Positions 52,836 through 61,463 are shown, numbered from the stretch's first letter. The stretch is DNA of 64,000 nt from Pararoseomonas sp. SCSIO 73927 (GCF_037040815.1 NZ_CP146232.1:2288501-2352500), one strand, 5' to 3'. Translations and numbers: made by a program. Notes: a model not told the origin generated them from the letters alone.

Positions 52836-53645
52836 TCAGGTGGTGCTGTCCGGGGCGGTGGGCGCGGTGCCGCCGCCTTCCTCGTCCTCCGGGCCGCGGG
52901 CGGGATAGACGGCGCCGTAGAAGGACTGGTCGCGCTTGGCCCGGCGGCAGAGGAAGACCTCCGGCTCCGGCTCGGCCTCGATGGTGAAGCCGGCGGAACG
53001 GAGCATGGCGGCGGAGGCGGCGCGGTTCGGGGCCCACCAGTTGGTGAAGTCGTTGGAGTACTCGCCCTCGATGAAGTGCAGCTTGGGGTAGCCGGGCTCG
53101 TCGAAGATGGCGGTCTCGGTGAAGGGCGGGTTGGGCGGGATGGGCGCGATCTCCTCGCTGCCTCGCTGGAGGGACTGGTAGAGCAGCAGGTCGCCCGCGA
53201 CGTGCTCGAAGATGAGGTCGAGCGCCAGCAGCGGGTGGCGGAGGTGGTAGAGCACGCCCATGAACACCACCACGTCGAAGCGCTCGCCGAGGCGGGCGAC
53301 GTCGTAGACGGAGAGGCGGCGGAACTCGATGTCGAGGCCCTCAACCTCAGCGGCGAAGCGGGCCTGCGCGAGGTAGTCCTCGTCGAAGTCGATGCCGAGC
53401 ACGCGGGCCGCCCCGCGGCGCTTCATCTCCATGGAGTAGAAGCCGCCGTTGCAGCCGATGTCGAGCACGGTCCTGCCCGTGAGGTCGGCGGGGATGACGT
53501 GGGCGAAGTTGCGGAACTTGTTGGCGGGGTAGTCGCCTAGGAAGTGGTCGGGCGCGGTGCGGACGCCCCTCAGGTCCAGGTTGTGGAACCAGGGACCGAG
53601 CTCGGCCGCGCGGGCGGCAATGGATTCCGGTGTCCAGTTGGTCAT
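52836..53645 (-). CDS. CmoB-like methyltransferase (TIGR04290-type)
   Basis: A 269-residue SAM-dependent methyltransferase. The start WTPESIAARAAELGPWFHNL and DHFLGDYPANKFRNFAHVIP are typical of the TIGR04290 group, which resembles the tRNA-modifying CmoB; TVLDIGCNGGFYSMEMKRRG is motif I; FDVVVFMGVLYHLRHPLLAL motif II/III. The tail is disordered (EDEEGGGTAPTAPDS). Members of this group sit in loci with glycosyltransferases and deacetylases, as here, so the substrate is more likely a sugar compound than tRNA. ATG 53645 overlaps the upstream stop (ATGA). Confidence 0.86.
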   Translation of the reverse strand: MTNWTPESIAARAAELGPWFHNLDLRGVRTAPDHFLGDYPANKFRNFAHVIPADLTGRTVLDIGCNGGFYSMEMKRRGAARVLGIDFDEDYLAQARFAAEVEGLDIEFRRLSVYDVARLGERFDVVVFMGVLYHLRHPLLALDLIFEHVAGDLLLYQSLQRGSEEIAPIPPNPPFTETAIFDEPGYPKLHFIEGEYSNDFTNWWAPNRAASAAMLRSAGFTIEAEPEPEVFLCRRAKRDQSFYGAVYPARGPEDEEGGGTAPTAPDSTT

Positions 53646-54409
53646 GCGGATTCTCCGGCCTGCTGATCCGCTCTTTGGGGCACGTCGAGGAGGCGGGAGG
53701 CGTCGCGGTAGCCGTTCAGCGTGCCGGTGTCCACGTAGCTGGTCCCCGCGCGCACGCCCCAGGCGGCGTTGCCACGCGCAATCCAGGCGTTGACGAGGGT
53801 GCCGATGTACTCGTCCTGCCGCTCGCGCGCTTCCCAGAGCGCGTGCAGCGCGCGGAACACGTGGCCGGGCATCTTGAAGGCGCCCCAGATCCAGTGCGTG
53901 GCGGCGTCCGGGCGCTTCACCTGGATCTCCCGCACGCGGCCCTCCTCATCCGTGTCCACGGCGTCGAAGAGCGCGGGGTTCTCCACGGGGAAGAGGAGGA
54001 AGGCGAGACGGTCGTCCGGCAGGCGGCGCAGGGCATCCGCGGGGAACCACACGGTGTCGGGCAGGCCGATGATGACGCACTCGTCGTCGCGCACGAAAGG
54101 TACCGCGCGGAAGATGGCGTCGCAGAGGCCCGCCGCGCGCTCCTGCACCGCGTAGGCGATGTCCGCCGTGCCGTAGCGGGCGCCGTAGTAGCGAAGGATG
54201 TCCGACTTCAGCGGCGAGATGACGAAGAGGATGCGGTCGGCGCCGCCGAGCACCATGCGCTCCACCAGGTGCTCGCTGACCGCGCGCGGGCGCTCCGTGC
54301 CGTTCTCGTCCATGCGGCTGCCGACAGGGAGCAGCTCCTTCGAGAAGGCCAGCGGCTGAATGCGCGTGCCCTGGCCGGCGGCGGGGATGATGCCCCAGGT
54401 CTTCGTCAT
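53642..54409 (-). CDS. Sugar nucleotidyltransferase (RmlA/GalU-like), first gene of operon
   Basis: A 255-residue nucleotidyltransferase. WGIIPAAGQGTRIQPLAFSK followed by ELLPVG is the G-x-G-T-R-x(2)-P-L signature with catalytic Lys; CVIIGLPDTVWFPADALRR is the metal-binding Asp region; YVDTGTLNGYRDASRLL the C-terminal D-T-G motif. It would turn a sugar-1-phosphate and NTP into the activated donor used by the operon's GT4 enzyme. The start at 54409 is chosen; the frame reaches further upstream only into repeat DNA. It leads a run of six overlapping genes ending at 49186. Confidence 0.88.
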   Translation of the reverse strand: MTKTWGIIPAAGQGTRIQPLAFSKELLPVGSRMDENGTERPRAVSEHLVERMVLGGADRILFVISPLKSDILRYYGARYGTADIAYAVQERAAGLCDAIFRAVPFVRDDECVIIGLPDTVWFPADALRRLPDDRLAFLLFPVENPALFDAVDTDEEGRVREIQVKRPDAATHWIWGAFKMPGHVFRALHALWEARERQDEYIGTLVNAWIARGNAAWGVRAGTSYVDTGTLNGYRDASRLLDVPQRADQQAGESA

Positions 54410-54431
54410 GCTGCTGGTGCTCCGGGCGACG

Positions 54432-54655
54432 CCAGGGAGGGGAGAAGGAATTCTCCCCTCCCTGGAACCCACCCCTCATCTTTTTCTGCAGGGCTGCCGC
54501 GGAATGTTCGGCTGTGGTGCGCCGAGGGTCCAGGACCCTCGGCGTGGGACATGGCGGTTCGTGCGGCGGCAGCTCTCTCGCGGGGTCCGGGGTGGCCGTC
54601 GCCACCTCGGTGGAGGGGTTCCAGGGGAGGCAAAGCCTCTCCTGGGGCCGCAAGC
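54432..54655 (+). repeat. Multi-hairpin intergenic element, copy F
   Basis: Hairpin 1 is at 54432-54465 (arm CCAGGGAGGGGAGAA, loop GGAA, perfect 15 bp), then CATCTTTTTCTGC; hairpin 2 at 54520-54544 (arm CGCCGAGGGTC, loop CAG, perfect 11 bp); hairpin 3 near 54614-54638 (CCAGGGGAGGC, loop AAA, with a G-T mismatch). Compared with copy A, both stems carry compensating changes. It fills the 54410-54662 gap between the six-gene operon and the CgeB-like gene, and may separate their transcripts. Confidence 0.88.
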
Positions 54656-54662
54656 GCCACCG

Positions 54663-55745
54663 TCATGCGCGGGAGAGGGCCGGGGAGGAGGCGGCTTCGA
54701 TCGCTTCGACCATCTCGCGCGCGCGCCGGGTGGCGGTGTGCTCGGCGAGGCAGCGCTCCCGGCCGCGGCGGGCGATGGTGGCGACCGCCTCGTCGGAGAG
54801 GTCGAGGGCGGCGAGGGCTTCCTCGGTGGTCGAGGCGATGAGGATCTCGCGGCCGGGCTCGAAGAAGGTGTCGAGGCCGTCCCAATTGTCGGAGAGGAGG
54901 GCGACGTTGCAGGCGGCGGCCTCGAAGAGGCGGCCGGAGGGGCACCAGCCGGAGGCGGCCATGGCGGCGCGGGTGATGTTCAGGGTGAGGCGGGAGCCGG
55001 CGTAGAACGCCGCGTGCTCGGGCGGGGGGAGGTGGCGGCGGAACCAGATGTTTTTCCCCCAGGGAAAGTCCTGCGGGTACTGGGCACCGCCGATGACGAA
55101 GCGGGACTCCGGGCGCTGGCGCGCGGGGGCGAGGAAGAGGGTTTCGAGGGCGGCCTGGCGGTCCTCGGCGTAGGTGCCGAGGTAGGAGAGGGCGTAGCGG
55201 TCCGCGGGGGCGGGCGCGGGGGCGTGGATGGTGGGGTCGGCGGAGCCGTAGAGGGGGGCGACGCGGCGGGCGCCGAGGCGGGTGCGGAGCGCGTCCAGCG
55301 CGGCGCCGCCGGTGTAGGAGAGGACGAGGTCGAAGCCGCCCAGGCCCTCGGGGCCGATATAGCCGACGTCCTCCCCCGCATCGAGGCGGGCGAGGGTGAC
55401 GGGGGTGTCGAGGTCGTAGAAGACTCGGAGGGCGCGGGATTCCATGAGCAGGGCGGTCGCGGCCCCCGCGTCCGGGCAGTAGGAGGTGACCATGCCCGCG
55501 TCGCACTCGGCGAGGGCGCGGCGGGCCTTCGGAAGCGCCTCGGCCCAGTCCTTGTAGAGGACGAGCTCGCCGCCCTCAGGCAGTGCGTGGAGGTCGCGGT
55601 TCTCCGCGTAGTAGGGGACGTCGCGCTCGAAGAAGGTGACGCGGTGGCCTTCGGCCAGCAGGGCGGCAATGAGGGCGCGCCAGAGCGCCGCGTGGCCGTT
55701 GCCCCAGGAGGAGGACACGGCGAGGCCGAAGACGACGAGCCTCAT
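54663..55745 (-). CDS. CgeB-like glycosyltransferase
   Basis: A 360-residue GT-B-type protein of the CgeB (spore maturation) group. LVVFGLAVSSSWGNGHAALW is the N-terminal Rossmann part, VTFFERDVPYYAENRDLHAL then follows, and the C-terminal donor half has SRFVIGGAQYPQDFPWGKNI, TLNITRAAMAASGWCPSGRL and FEAAACNVALLSDNWDGLDT, the typical CgeB end. It lies upstream of the six-gene operon on the same strand and probably works in the same pathway. It is likely to have its own promoter in the 55746-55956 gap, where nothing else was recognised. Confidence 0.87.
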   Translation of the reverse strand: MRLVVFGLAVSSSWGNGHAALWRALIAALLAEGHRVTFFERDVPYYAENRDLHALPEGGELVLYKDWAEALPKARRALAECDAGMVTSYCPDAGAATALLMESRALRVFYDLDTPVTLARLDAGEDVGYIGPEGLGGFDLVLSYTGGAALDALRTRLGARRVAPLYGSADPTIHAPAPAPADRYALSYLGTYAEDRQAALETLFLAPARQRPESRFVIGGAQYPQDFPWGKNIWFRRHLPPPEHAAFYAGSRLTLNITRAAMAASGWCPSGRLFEAAACNVALLSDNWDGLDTFFEPGREILIASTTEEALAALDLSDEAVATIARRGRERCLAEHTATRRAREMVEAIEAASSPALSRA

Positions 55746-55956
55746 GCGGCGTCGGTTCTCCGCGGTGCGGGGAAGGGGGAAGGAAGCATCGGGGGACCGT
55801 CCGGAAAGGCAGGTACAATCCTGGGCCGATGGCGGCGGGCATCAAGAGTCCGGGGGTTCACCATTGCGTAAGGGCGGGGATGTTCCTGCCACACGGCGGT
55901 CCGGCGGGGGAAAAGCAATCCCTTCCGGACCATCTTATGTGCTTGCGGCGCCGCGG

Positions 55957-57309
55957 TCACGCGGGCCGCAGGACCGCTTCTACGGCGCGCGCGACGCCGA
56001 GGAGGCGCGCGTCGCCCATGGTCTCGCCGGTCAGCATGAGGCCGACGGGCGGCTCGCCCTCCGCGTGGGAGGGGAGGCTGATGGAGCAGCGGTCCAGGAA
56101 ATTGCCGATGCTGGTGTTCCGCAGCAGCAGGAGGTTGATGCTGTTGAAGGCCTCGGCGGTTTCGAGATCGGCGATGGCGGGGGGCAGGATCGGGCTGGTG
56201 GGGCAGAGCACCGCGTCGAAGGGCGCTGTGCGGGGCGCGGCGGCGGCGATGATGCGGGCGCGGGCGGCGGTGAGGTCGTAGAGGTCGGCCGCCGTCATCC
56301 TCTCACCGAGCTCGATGCGGGCGAGGATGAAGGGATCGTAGAGGTCGCGGGAGCGGGTGATGAGGTCCCGGTGCAGGGCCCAGGCCTCGGCGGCGGCGAA
56401 GCTGCCCCGGGCGTTGGCGCGGGGGATCTCCGCGAGCTCGGGCAGGTCCAGGTCGATGAGCCTCGCGCCGGCAGCCTCCAGGCGGCGCAGGGCGATGTCG
56501 AAGGCGGCGATGACGGGCGGGGCCAAGCCGTCGAAGAGGACGGTGTTGCTGGGCAGGGCGAAGCGCAGGCCCTCGAGCGGGGCGGGCGGCGGGGCCTCTG
56601 CGTTCTCCTCGCCGGCCATCACCGCGTCCAGCACGGCGCAGCAGGCGGTGGTGGGGGCGAGGGGGCCGATGCTGTCGAGGGTGGTGGAGAGAGGGAAGGC
56701 GCCGGCCAGCGGCACGCGGCGGGCGGTGGGCTTGAAGCCGGTGATGCCGCAGAGGGCGGCGGGGACGCGGCAGGAGCCGCCGGTGTCGGAGCCGATGGCG
56801 CCGAAGCCCATGCCGTCCGCGACGGCGACGGCGGCGCCGGAGGAGGAGCCGCCGGGCGCGCGCGGGATGTTGCCGCGGTCCCAGGGCGCGGCGGGGGTGC
56901 CGTGGTGCGGGTTGAGGCCGGTGCCGGAGAAGGCGAACTCCACCATGTTGGTGCGGCCGAGCACGACGAAGCCCGCGCGCTCCAGCCGCGCGATGGCGGG
57001 GGCGGTGACGGTGGCGGGCGGCGCGCCGCGGCGGGCGACGGAGCCGGCGGTGGTGGTGACGCCGGCCTGGTCGAAGAGGTCCTTCACGCTGATGGGGATG
57101 CCGGCGTGGCGGGAGGGGGCGCGGCCCGCGCGGCGCAGCGCATCCATGGCCCCGGCGGCGGCGCGGGCGGCATCGGCCTGCACGGCGACGAAGGCGCGCG
57201 CGCCTTCCCCGGCCGGGTCGGCGATGCGGGCCAGGGCTTCCTCCACCAGGGCGGCGGACGTGGTCCTGCCGGCTTCCAGGGCGCGGGCGGCGTCTTCGAT
57301 GGTCCTCAT
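55957..57309 (-). CDS. Amidase (amidase signature family)
   Basis: A 450-residue hydrolase of amides. PISVKDLFDQAGVTTTAGS has the catalytic Lys, APGGSSSGAAVAVADGMGFG the Gly/Ser-rich signature with the cis-Ser, and GAIGSDTGGSCRVPAALCGI the nucleophile Ser; all three triad parts are present. Near GatA-like in length but no gatB/gatC neighbours, so a catabolic amidase is more likely. It is divergent from the TRAP transporter, whose cargo may be related. Confidence 0.9.
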   Translation of the reverse strand: MRTIEDAARALEAGRTTSAALVEEALARIADPAGEGARAFVAVQADAARAAAGAMDALRRAGRAPSRHAGIPISVKDLFDQAGVTTTAGSVARRGAPPATVTAPAIARLERAGFVVLGRTNMVEFAFSGTGLNPHHGTPAAPWDRGNIPRAPGGSSSGAAVAVADGMGFGAIGSDTGGSCRVPAALCGITGFKPTARRVPLAGAFPLSTTLDSIGPLAPTTACCAVLDAVMAGEENAEAPPPAPLEGLRFALPSNTVLFDGLAPPVIAAFDIALRRLEAAGARLIDLDLPELAEIPRANARGSFAAAEAWALHRDLITRSRDLYDPFILARIELGERMTAADLYDLTAARARIIAAAAPRTAPFDAVLCPTSPILPPAIADLETAEAFNSINLLLLRNTSIGNFLDRCSISLPSHAEGEPPVGLMLTGETMGDARLLGVARAVEAVLRPA

Positions 57310-57368
57310 GCGCCGGAGATTGGAGCGGGGCGGGCGGGGCGTCCACCGGTGAAGGGCGGCGAACACCG

Positions 57369-57430
57369 TTGACAGCGTTCTGCCATAGCAGCACGCTCCG
57401 CCCCAAGACGCCGGCCCGCCGAGGCGGGCC
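57369..57430 (+). promoter_or_regulatory. Putative TRAP operon promoter and leader hairpin
   Basis: A consensus -35 box TTGACA lies at 57369-57374; the -10 box is unclear. Downstream, at 57413-57430, GGCCCGC and GCGGGCC pair around CGAG, followed by TTAAAG, just before the ribosome binding site GGGAGAAG. The hairpin could attenuate or protect the TRAP mRNA. Confidence 0.45.
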
Positions 57431-57453
57431 TTAAAGAGAACCGGGAGAAGTCC

Positions 57454-58440
57454 ATGACCATCAGTGCCCCGCGCCGCGCGGTGCTGCTCGGCGCGCTCGC
57501 CGCGCCTTTCCTCGCCGATCCCGCGCGCGCGCAGACGGTCACGCTGCGCTCGGCCGACGTGCACCCCGACGGCTACCCGACCGTCGAGGCCGTGAAGTTC
57601 ATGAGCAAGCAGGTGGAGGAGAAATCCGGCGGCCGCCTGCGCATCCAGGTCTTCGGTTCCCGCCAGCTGGGCGAGGAGAAGGACACGCTGGAGCAGACGC
57701 GCTTCGGGGTGATCGACCTGAATCGCGTGAACTCCGCCAGCCTGAACTCCCTGGTGCCGGAGACGGTGATCCCCGGCCTGCCCTTCCTGTTCCGCAGCGA
57801 GGAGCACATGCACCGCGTGCTGGACGGTGCGATCGGCGAGGACATCGCCTCCGGCCTCACGCGGCACAACCTCGTGCCGCTGGGCTACTACGACAGCGGG
57901 GCGCGCAGCTTCTACACCCGGGCCAAGGCGATCAACGAGCCGGGCGACCTGCGCGGGCAGAAGATCCGCGTGCAGCCGAGCGACATGTGGGTGGCGATGA
58001 TGCGCGCCTTCGGCGCCAACGCGACCCCGCTGCCGACGGGCGAGGTGTACTCCGCGCTGCAGACGGGCGTGGTGGACGGGGCGGAGAACAACTACCCCTC
58101 CTACCAGTCCTTCCGGCACTTCGAGGTGGCGAAGTTCTACTCCGTCTCCGAGCACTCCATGGCGCCGGAGCTGCTGGTGATGTCCAAGCGCAGCCATGAC
58201 CGGCTGCCGAAGGAGCTGCAGGACCTGCTGCGCCAGGCGGCGAAGGACAGCGTGCCGGAGATGCGGCGGCTGTGGCAGGCCCGGAGCAACGAGGCGAAGG
58301 CGACGGTGATCGCGGCCGGCGCGCAGATCAATGCCATGAACAAGGAGCCGTTCGAGCGCGCCATGGGGCCGGTCTACGACCAGTTCGTGCGGGATGCGCG
58401 GATGAAGGGCATCGTCTCCAAGATCCGGGAAACCGCCTGA
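57454..58440 (+). CDS. TRAP transporter substrate-binding protein DctP
   Basis: A 328-residue periplasmic receptor. The signal peptide is APRRAVLLGALAAPFLADPA with a twin-arginine-like start and cleavage near RAQT. LRSADVHPDGYPTVEAVKFM, FGSRQLGEEKDTLEQTRFGV and KIRVQPSDMWVAMMRAFGAN (with the Arg that binds carboxylate) are the DctP marks; GAENNYPSYQSFRHFEVAKF is a strong family block. It starts an operon with both membrane subunits. Genes for uronate oxidation 2 kb downstream suggest a uronic acid cargo. Confidence 0.93.
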   Translation: MTISAPRRAVLLGALAAPFLADPARAQTVTLRSADVHPDGYPTVEAVKFMSKQVEEKSGGRLRIQVFGSRQLGEEKDTLEQTRFGVIDLNRVNSASLNSLVPETVIPGLPFLFRSEEHMHRVLDGAIGEDIASGLTRHNLVPLGYYDSGARSFYTRAKAINEPGDLRGQKIRVQPSDMWVAMMRAFGANATPLPTGEVYSALQTGVVDGAENNYPSYQSFRHFEVAKFYSVSEHSMAPELLVMSKRSHDRLPKELQDLLRQAAKDSVPEMRRLWQARSNEAKATVIAAGAQINAMNKEPFERAMGPVYDQFVRDARMKGIVSKIRETA

Positions 58441-58442
58441 CC

Positions 58443-58988
58443 ATGGTCCGTACCCGGCTCTCCGGGGCGCAGCGCGGCCTTGCGGCCGCGCTGGACACCA
58501 CCTGCCGCATCGCCCTCTTCGTCTCCGGCTTCGCGCTGCTCGCGATGACGGCGATCGTGGCCTACGCCGTGTTCGGGCGCTTCGTGCTGAACGACACGCC
58601 GGCCTGGGCGGAATCCGCCTCCATGCTGCTCATGGGATGGATGATCATGGGCGCGGCTGCGGTGGGCGTGCGCGAGGGCTTCCACATGGGCTTCGACGCG
58701 CTGAAATCCGTGCTGCCCGCCCCGGTGGGCCGCTTCTTCGACGTGGTCTCCGACCTCTGCATCACGGGGTTCGGGGCCGGCATGGTCTGGTTCACCGGGG
58801 AGCTGGCGGCGGAGGTCGCCGACACCACCCTGCCCGTCCTCGGGCTGAACGGCGCCATCGAGTACGCGCCGATGACGCTGGGCGGCATCCTCATCACCCT
58901 GTTCGGGATCGAGCGCCTGCTGGCGCACGCCGCCGGCCGCCTCGCGCCCGCCGACAGGCACCCCACCCCCATCCTGACCGACGCCTGA
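58443..58988 (+). CDS. TRAP transporter small permease (DctQ)
   Basis: A 181-residue protein with four membrane segments. CRIALFVSGFALLAMTAIVA, YAVFGRFVLNDTPAWAESAS (the DctQ-family block with conserved W-x-E) and GFHMGFDALKSVLPAPVGRF are typical. ATG 58443 is two bases after the receptor stop. It binds the large permease and helps link the receptor to it. Confidence 0.92.
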   Translation: MVRTRLSGAQRGLAAALDTTCRIALFVSGFALLAMTAIVAYAVFGRFVLNDTPAWAESASMLLMGWMIMGAAAVGVREGFHMGFDALKSVLPAPVGRFFDVVSDLCITGFGAGMVWFTGELAAEVADTTLPVLGLNGAIEYAPMTLGGILITLFGIERLLAHAAGRLAPADRHPTPILTDA

Positions 58989-59008
58989 GCGCCGGAGAGG
59001 CCCCTACA

Positions 59009-60289
59009 ATGGACATTGCCGTCCTGCTCGGCAGCTTTGCCGTGCTGCTGCTCATCGGCACGCCGGTCGCGTTCGCGCTCGGCATCGCCGCCCTGATCAC
59101 CGTGCTCTGGATGGACCTGCCCGCGGTGGTGGTCTTCCAGCAGATCGTCTCCGGCATGAACATCTTTTCCATGCTGGCCATCCCCTTCTTCGTCTTCGCC
59201 GGCGACCTGATGATGCGCGGGCAGATCGCGGACCGGCTGGTCGCGCTCGCCGCCGCCATGGTCGGGCACCTGCGCGGCGGGCTGGGGCAGGTGAACGTGG
59301 TGGCCGCGACCCTGTTCGGCGGCGTCTCCGGCTCCGCGGTGGCGGATGCCTCGGCGGTGGGTGGGGTGATGATCCCGCAGATGCGGGCGCGGGGCTACGC
59401 GCCGGACTACGCGGTGAACGTCACGGCCAACGCGGCGCTGATCGACCTGCTGATCCCGCCCAGCCACAACATGATCCTCTACGTCATCGCCGCCGGCGGC
59501 GCGATCAGCGTGGCGGACCTCTTCACCGCCGGCCTCATCCCAGGCGCGCTGCTGATGTTCGCGATCATGTTCGCGGCCTGGCTGGTGGCGGTGCGCCGCG
59601 GCTACCCGCGGGAGACGTTCCCGGGCTTCGCGGTGCTGCTGCGGCTGCTGGTGGCGGCGCTGCCCGGGCTGATGCTGATCGTCATCATCTTCGCCGGCGT
59701 CCGCTCCGGCGTGTTCACGGCCACCGAGAGCGCCTGCGTGGCGGTGATCTACGCGCTGCTGGTGATCGGGCTGGTCTACCGCAGCCTGACCCTGGACGCC
59801 TTCAAGGAAGCGGTGCTGGGCGCCTGCCGCACCACCGGCATGGTGCTGCTGATCATCGGCACCGCCTCCGCCTTCGGCTGGCTGATGGCGCTGATGCAGG
59901 TCCCGGCGACCACGGTGGCCTTCATGAAGAGCATCACCAGCGACCCGCTGATGATGCTGCTGCTGATCAACCTGGCCCTGCTGGTGCTGGGGACCTTCAT
60001 GGACATGGCGCCGCTGATCATGATCGGCACGCCCGTGTTCCTGCCGGTGGCGATCGCGGCGGGGATGGACCCCGTGCAGTTCGGGATCGTGCTGATCCTC
60101 AACCTCGGCATCGGGCTGATCACGCCGCCGGTGGGGCCGCTGCTCTTCGTGGCCTGCGCGGTGGGGAAGGTGTCCATGTGGGACGCGACGAAGACATCGG
60201 CGCCGTTCTACATCGCCAGCTTCATCGTACTGATGATTGTCACCTACGTGCCGGCGGTGTCGCTGTGGCTGCCGGCGATGTTCCGGTAG
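59009..60289 (+). CDS. TRAP transporter large permease (DctM)
   Basis: A 426-residue inner-membrane protein with 11-12 segments. MDIAVLLGSFAVLLLIGTPV is the family start; FFVFAGDLMMRGQIADRLVA, GVSGSAVADASAVGGVMIPQ and LIDLLIPPSHNMILYVIAAG are the DctM core motifs; LNLGIGLITPPVGPLLFVAC the C-terminal one. It moves the substrate with Na+ or H+. GGAGAGG lies about ten bases before the ATG. A reverse copy of the multi-hairpin element follows directly. Confidence 0.94.
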   Translation: MDIAVLLGSFAVLLLIGTPVAFALGIAALITVLWMDLPAVVVFQQIVSGMNIFSMLAIPFFVFAGDLMMRGQIADRLVALAAAMVGHLRGGLGQVNVVAATLFGGVSGSAVADASAVGGVMIPQMRARGYAPDYAVNVTANAALIDLLIPPSHNMILYVIAAGGAISVADLFTAGLIPGALLMFAIMFAAWLVAVRRGYPRETFPGFAVLLRLLVAALPGLMLIVIIFAGVRSGVFTATESACVAVIYALLVIGLVYRSLTLDAFKEAVLGACRTTGMVLLIIGTASAFGWLMALMQVPATTVAFMKSITSDPLMMLLLINLALLVLGTFMDMAPLIMIGTPVFLPVAIAAGMDPVQFGIVLILNLGIGLITPPVGPLLFVACAVGKVSMWDATKTSAPFYIASFIVLMIVTYVPAVSLWLPAMFR

Positions 60290-60290
60290 T

Positions 60291-60530
60291 GGCCCCAGGG
60301 GGCTCCGCCCCCTGGAACCCCCGCCAAGGGCCTGAGGCCCTTGGATCCCCTTCTGGCTGCCGCCGCGCCGTCCTGAGGCGGTGTTGCTGGCCGAGGGGTT
60401 CCGTCCTGCCCTTGCAGTCGCCTCGGGTCGTCGACCCGAGGCGCACCGTCAGCAGGGTAAAACCACCTACTAGAAAGAGATGATGGTGAGGGGGCCGGGG
60501 AGAGGAAGAATTCCTTCTTCCTCTCCCCGG
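60291..60530 (-). repeat. Multi-hairpin intergenic element, copy G
   Basis: A full-length 240-bp copy in reverse orientation, one base after the dctM stop. Hairpins 3b and 3a lie at about 60295-60345 (CCAGGGGGC / CCAAGGGCC arms), hairpin 2 at 60419-60443 (arm CGCCTCGGGTC, loop GTC), hairpin 1 at 60495-60530 (arm CCGGGGAGAGGAAGAA, loop TTCC, perfect 16 bp). It is the mirror of copy A. It fills the 60290-60614 gap. Confidence 0.9.
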
Positions 60531-60614
60531 GACAGACTGCCCCGGCAGGCATCTTCCCCTGAACCGTTGTCCGCGCGAACGTCCCTCCAATCCCGAATCG
60601 CCGTTGAGGCTCCG

Positions 60615-61457
60615 ATGACCGACAAGACCCGCCCCCTTCTCCTGACCGGGGCATCCGGCAATCTCGGCCGCGCGCTGACGAAGGCGCTGAGCGAGGCCGG
60701 GTGGACGCTGCGGCTGACGGACATCGCGCCGTTCCCGGACGCGATCCCGGCGGGCGCGACCTTCACGAAGGCGGACCTGAACGACGGGGTGACGATCCTG
60801 CGCCTGGCGGAGGGGTGCCAGGCGATCCTGCATTTCGGGGGAATCAGCACGGAGCACCCGTTCGAGACGGTGTTGGGGCCGAACTACCGCGGGCTGTTCC
60901 ACGTGTACGAGGCGGCGCGGCGGGAGGGGGCGCGGGTGCTGTTTGCCAGCAGCAACCACGCCATCGGGTTCCATGAGCGGCCGAGCGGCAATGCGGAGCG
61001 GCTGGACGCGACCTGCGAGTTCCGGCCGGACACCTTCTACGGGCTGTCCAAGGCCTTCGGGGAGCTGATGGGGCGGCTGTACTGGGACAAGCACGGGGTG
61101 GAGAACCTGAACCTGCGGATCGGGTCCTCCTTCCCGGAGCCGGTGGACCGGCGGATGCTGTCCACCTGGCTGTCCTACGGGGATCTGGCGCGGCTGGTGG
61201 AGAAGTTCGTGACCGCGCCGCGCGTGGGGCACGCCGTGGTGTGGGGCGCCTCCGACAATCCCGACAGCTACTGGGGCGCGGACCATCGCGACCGCATTGG
61301 GTGGCAGCCGCAGGACTCCTCGGCGCCCTTCCAGGAGAAGGTGGGGGGCAAGGTCTCCGGCGATCCGGTGACGGAGCGGTACCAGGGCGGGAGCTACACC
61401 TCGGACGGGTACACGCGGAAGGCGCCCTCCCCGAAGGATGCTTTCTCGCTGGACTGA
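60615..61457 (+). CDS. Uronate dehydrogenase-like NAD-dependent oxidoreductase
   Basis: A 280-residue short-chain dehydrogenase (extended type). PLLLTGASGNLGRALTKALS is the NAD loop; VLFASSNHAIGFHERPSG, with the catalytic Ser region, and DTFYGLSKAFGELMGRLYWD with Tyr142 and Lys146 are the active site, as in uronate dehydrogenases; SYTSDGYTRKAPSPKD is the family tail. It would oxidise galacturonate or glucuronate to the aldarolactone. The epimerase gene follows after six bases and a TRAP transporter precedes it. Confidence 0.88.
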   Translation: MTDKTRPLLLTGASGNLGRALTKALSEAGWTLRLTDIAPFPDAIPAGATFTKADLNDGVTILRLAEGCQAILHFGGISTEHPFETVLGPNYRGLFHVYEAARREGARVLFASSNHAIGFHERPSGNAERLDATCEFRPDTFYGLSKAFGELMGRLYWDKHGVENLNLRIGSSFPEPVDRRMLSTWLSYGDLARLVEKFVTAPRVGHAVVWGASDNPDSYWGADHRDRIGWQPQDSSAPFQEKVGGKVSGDPVTERYQGGSYTSDGYTRKAPSPKDAFSLD

Positions 61458-61463
61458 GGGCAG

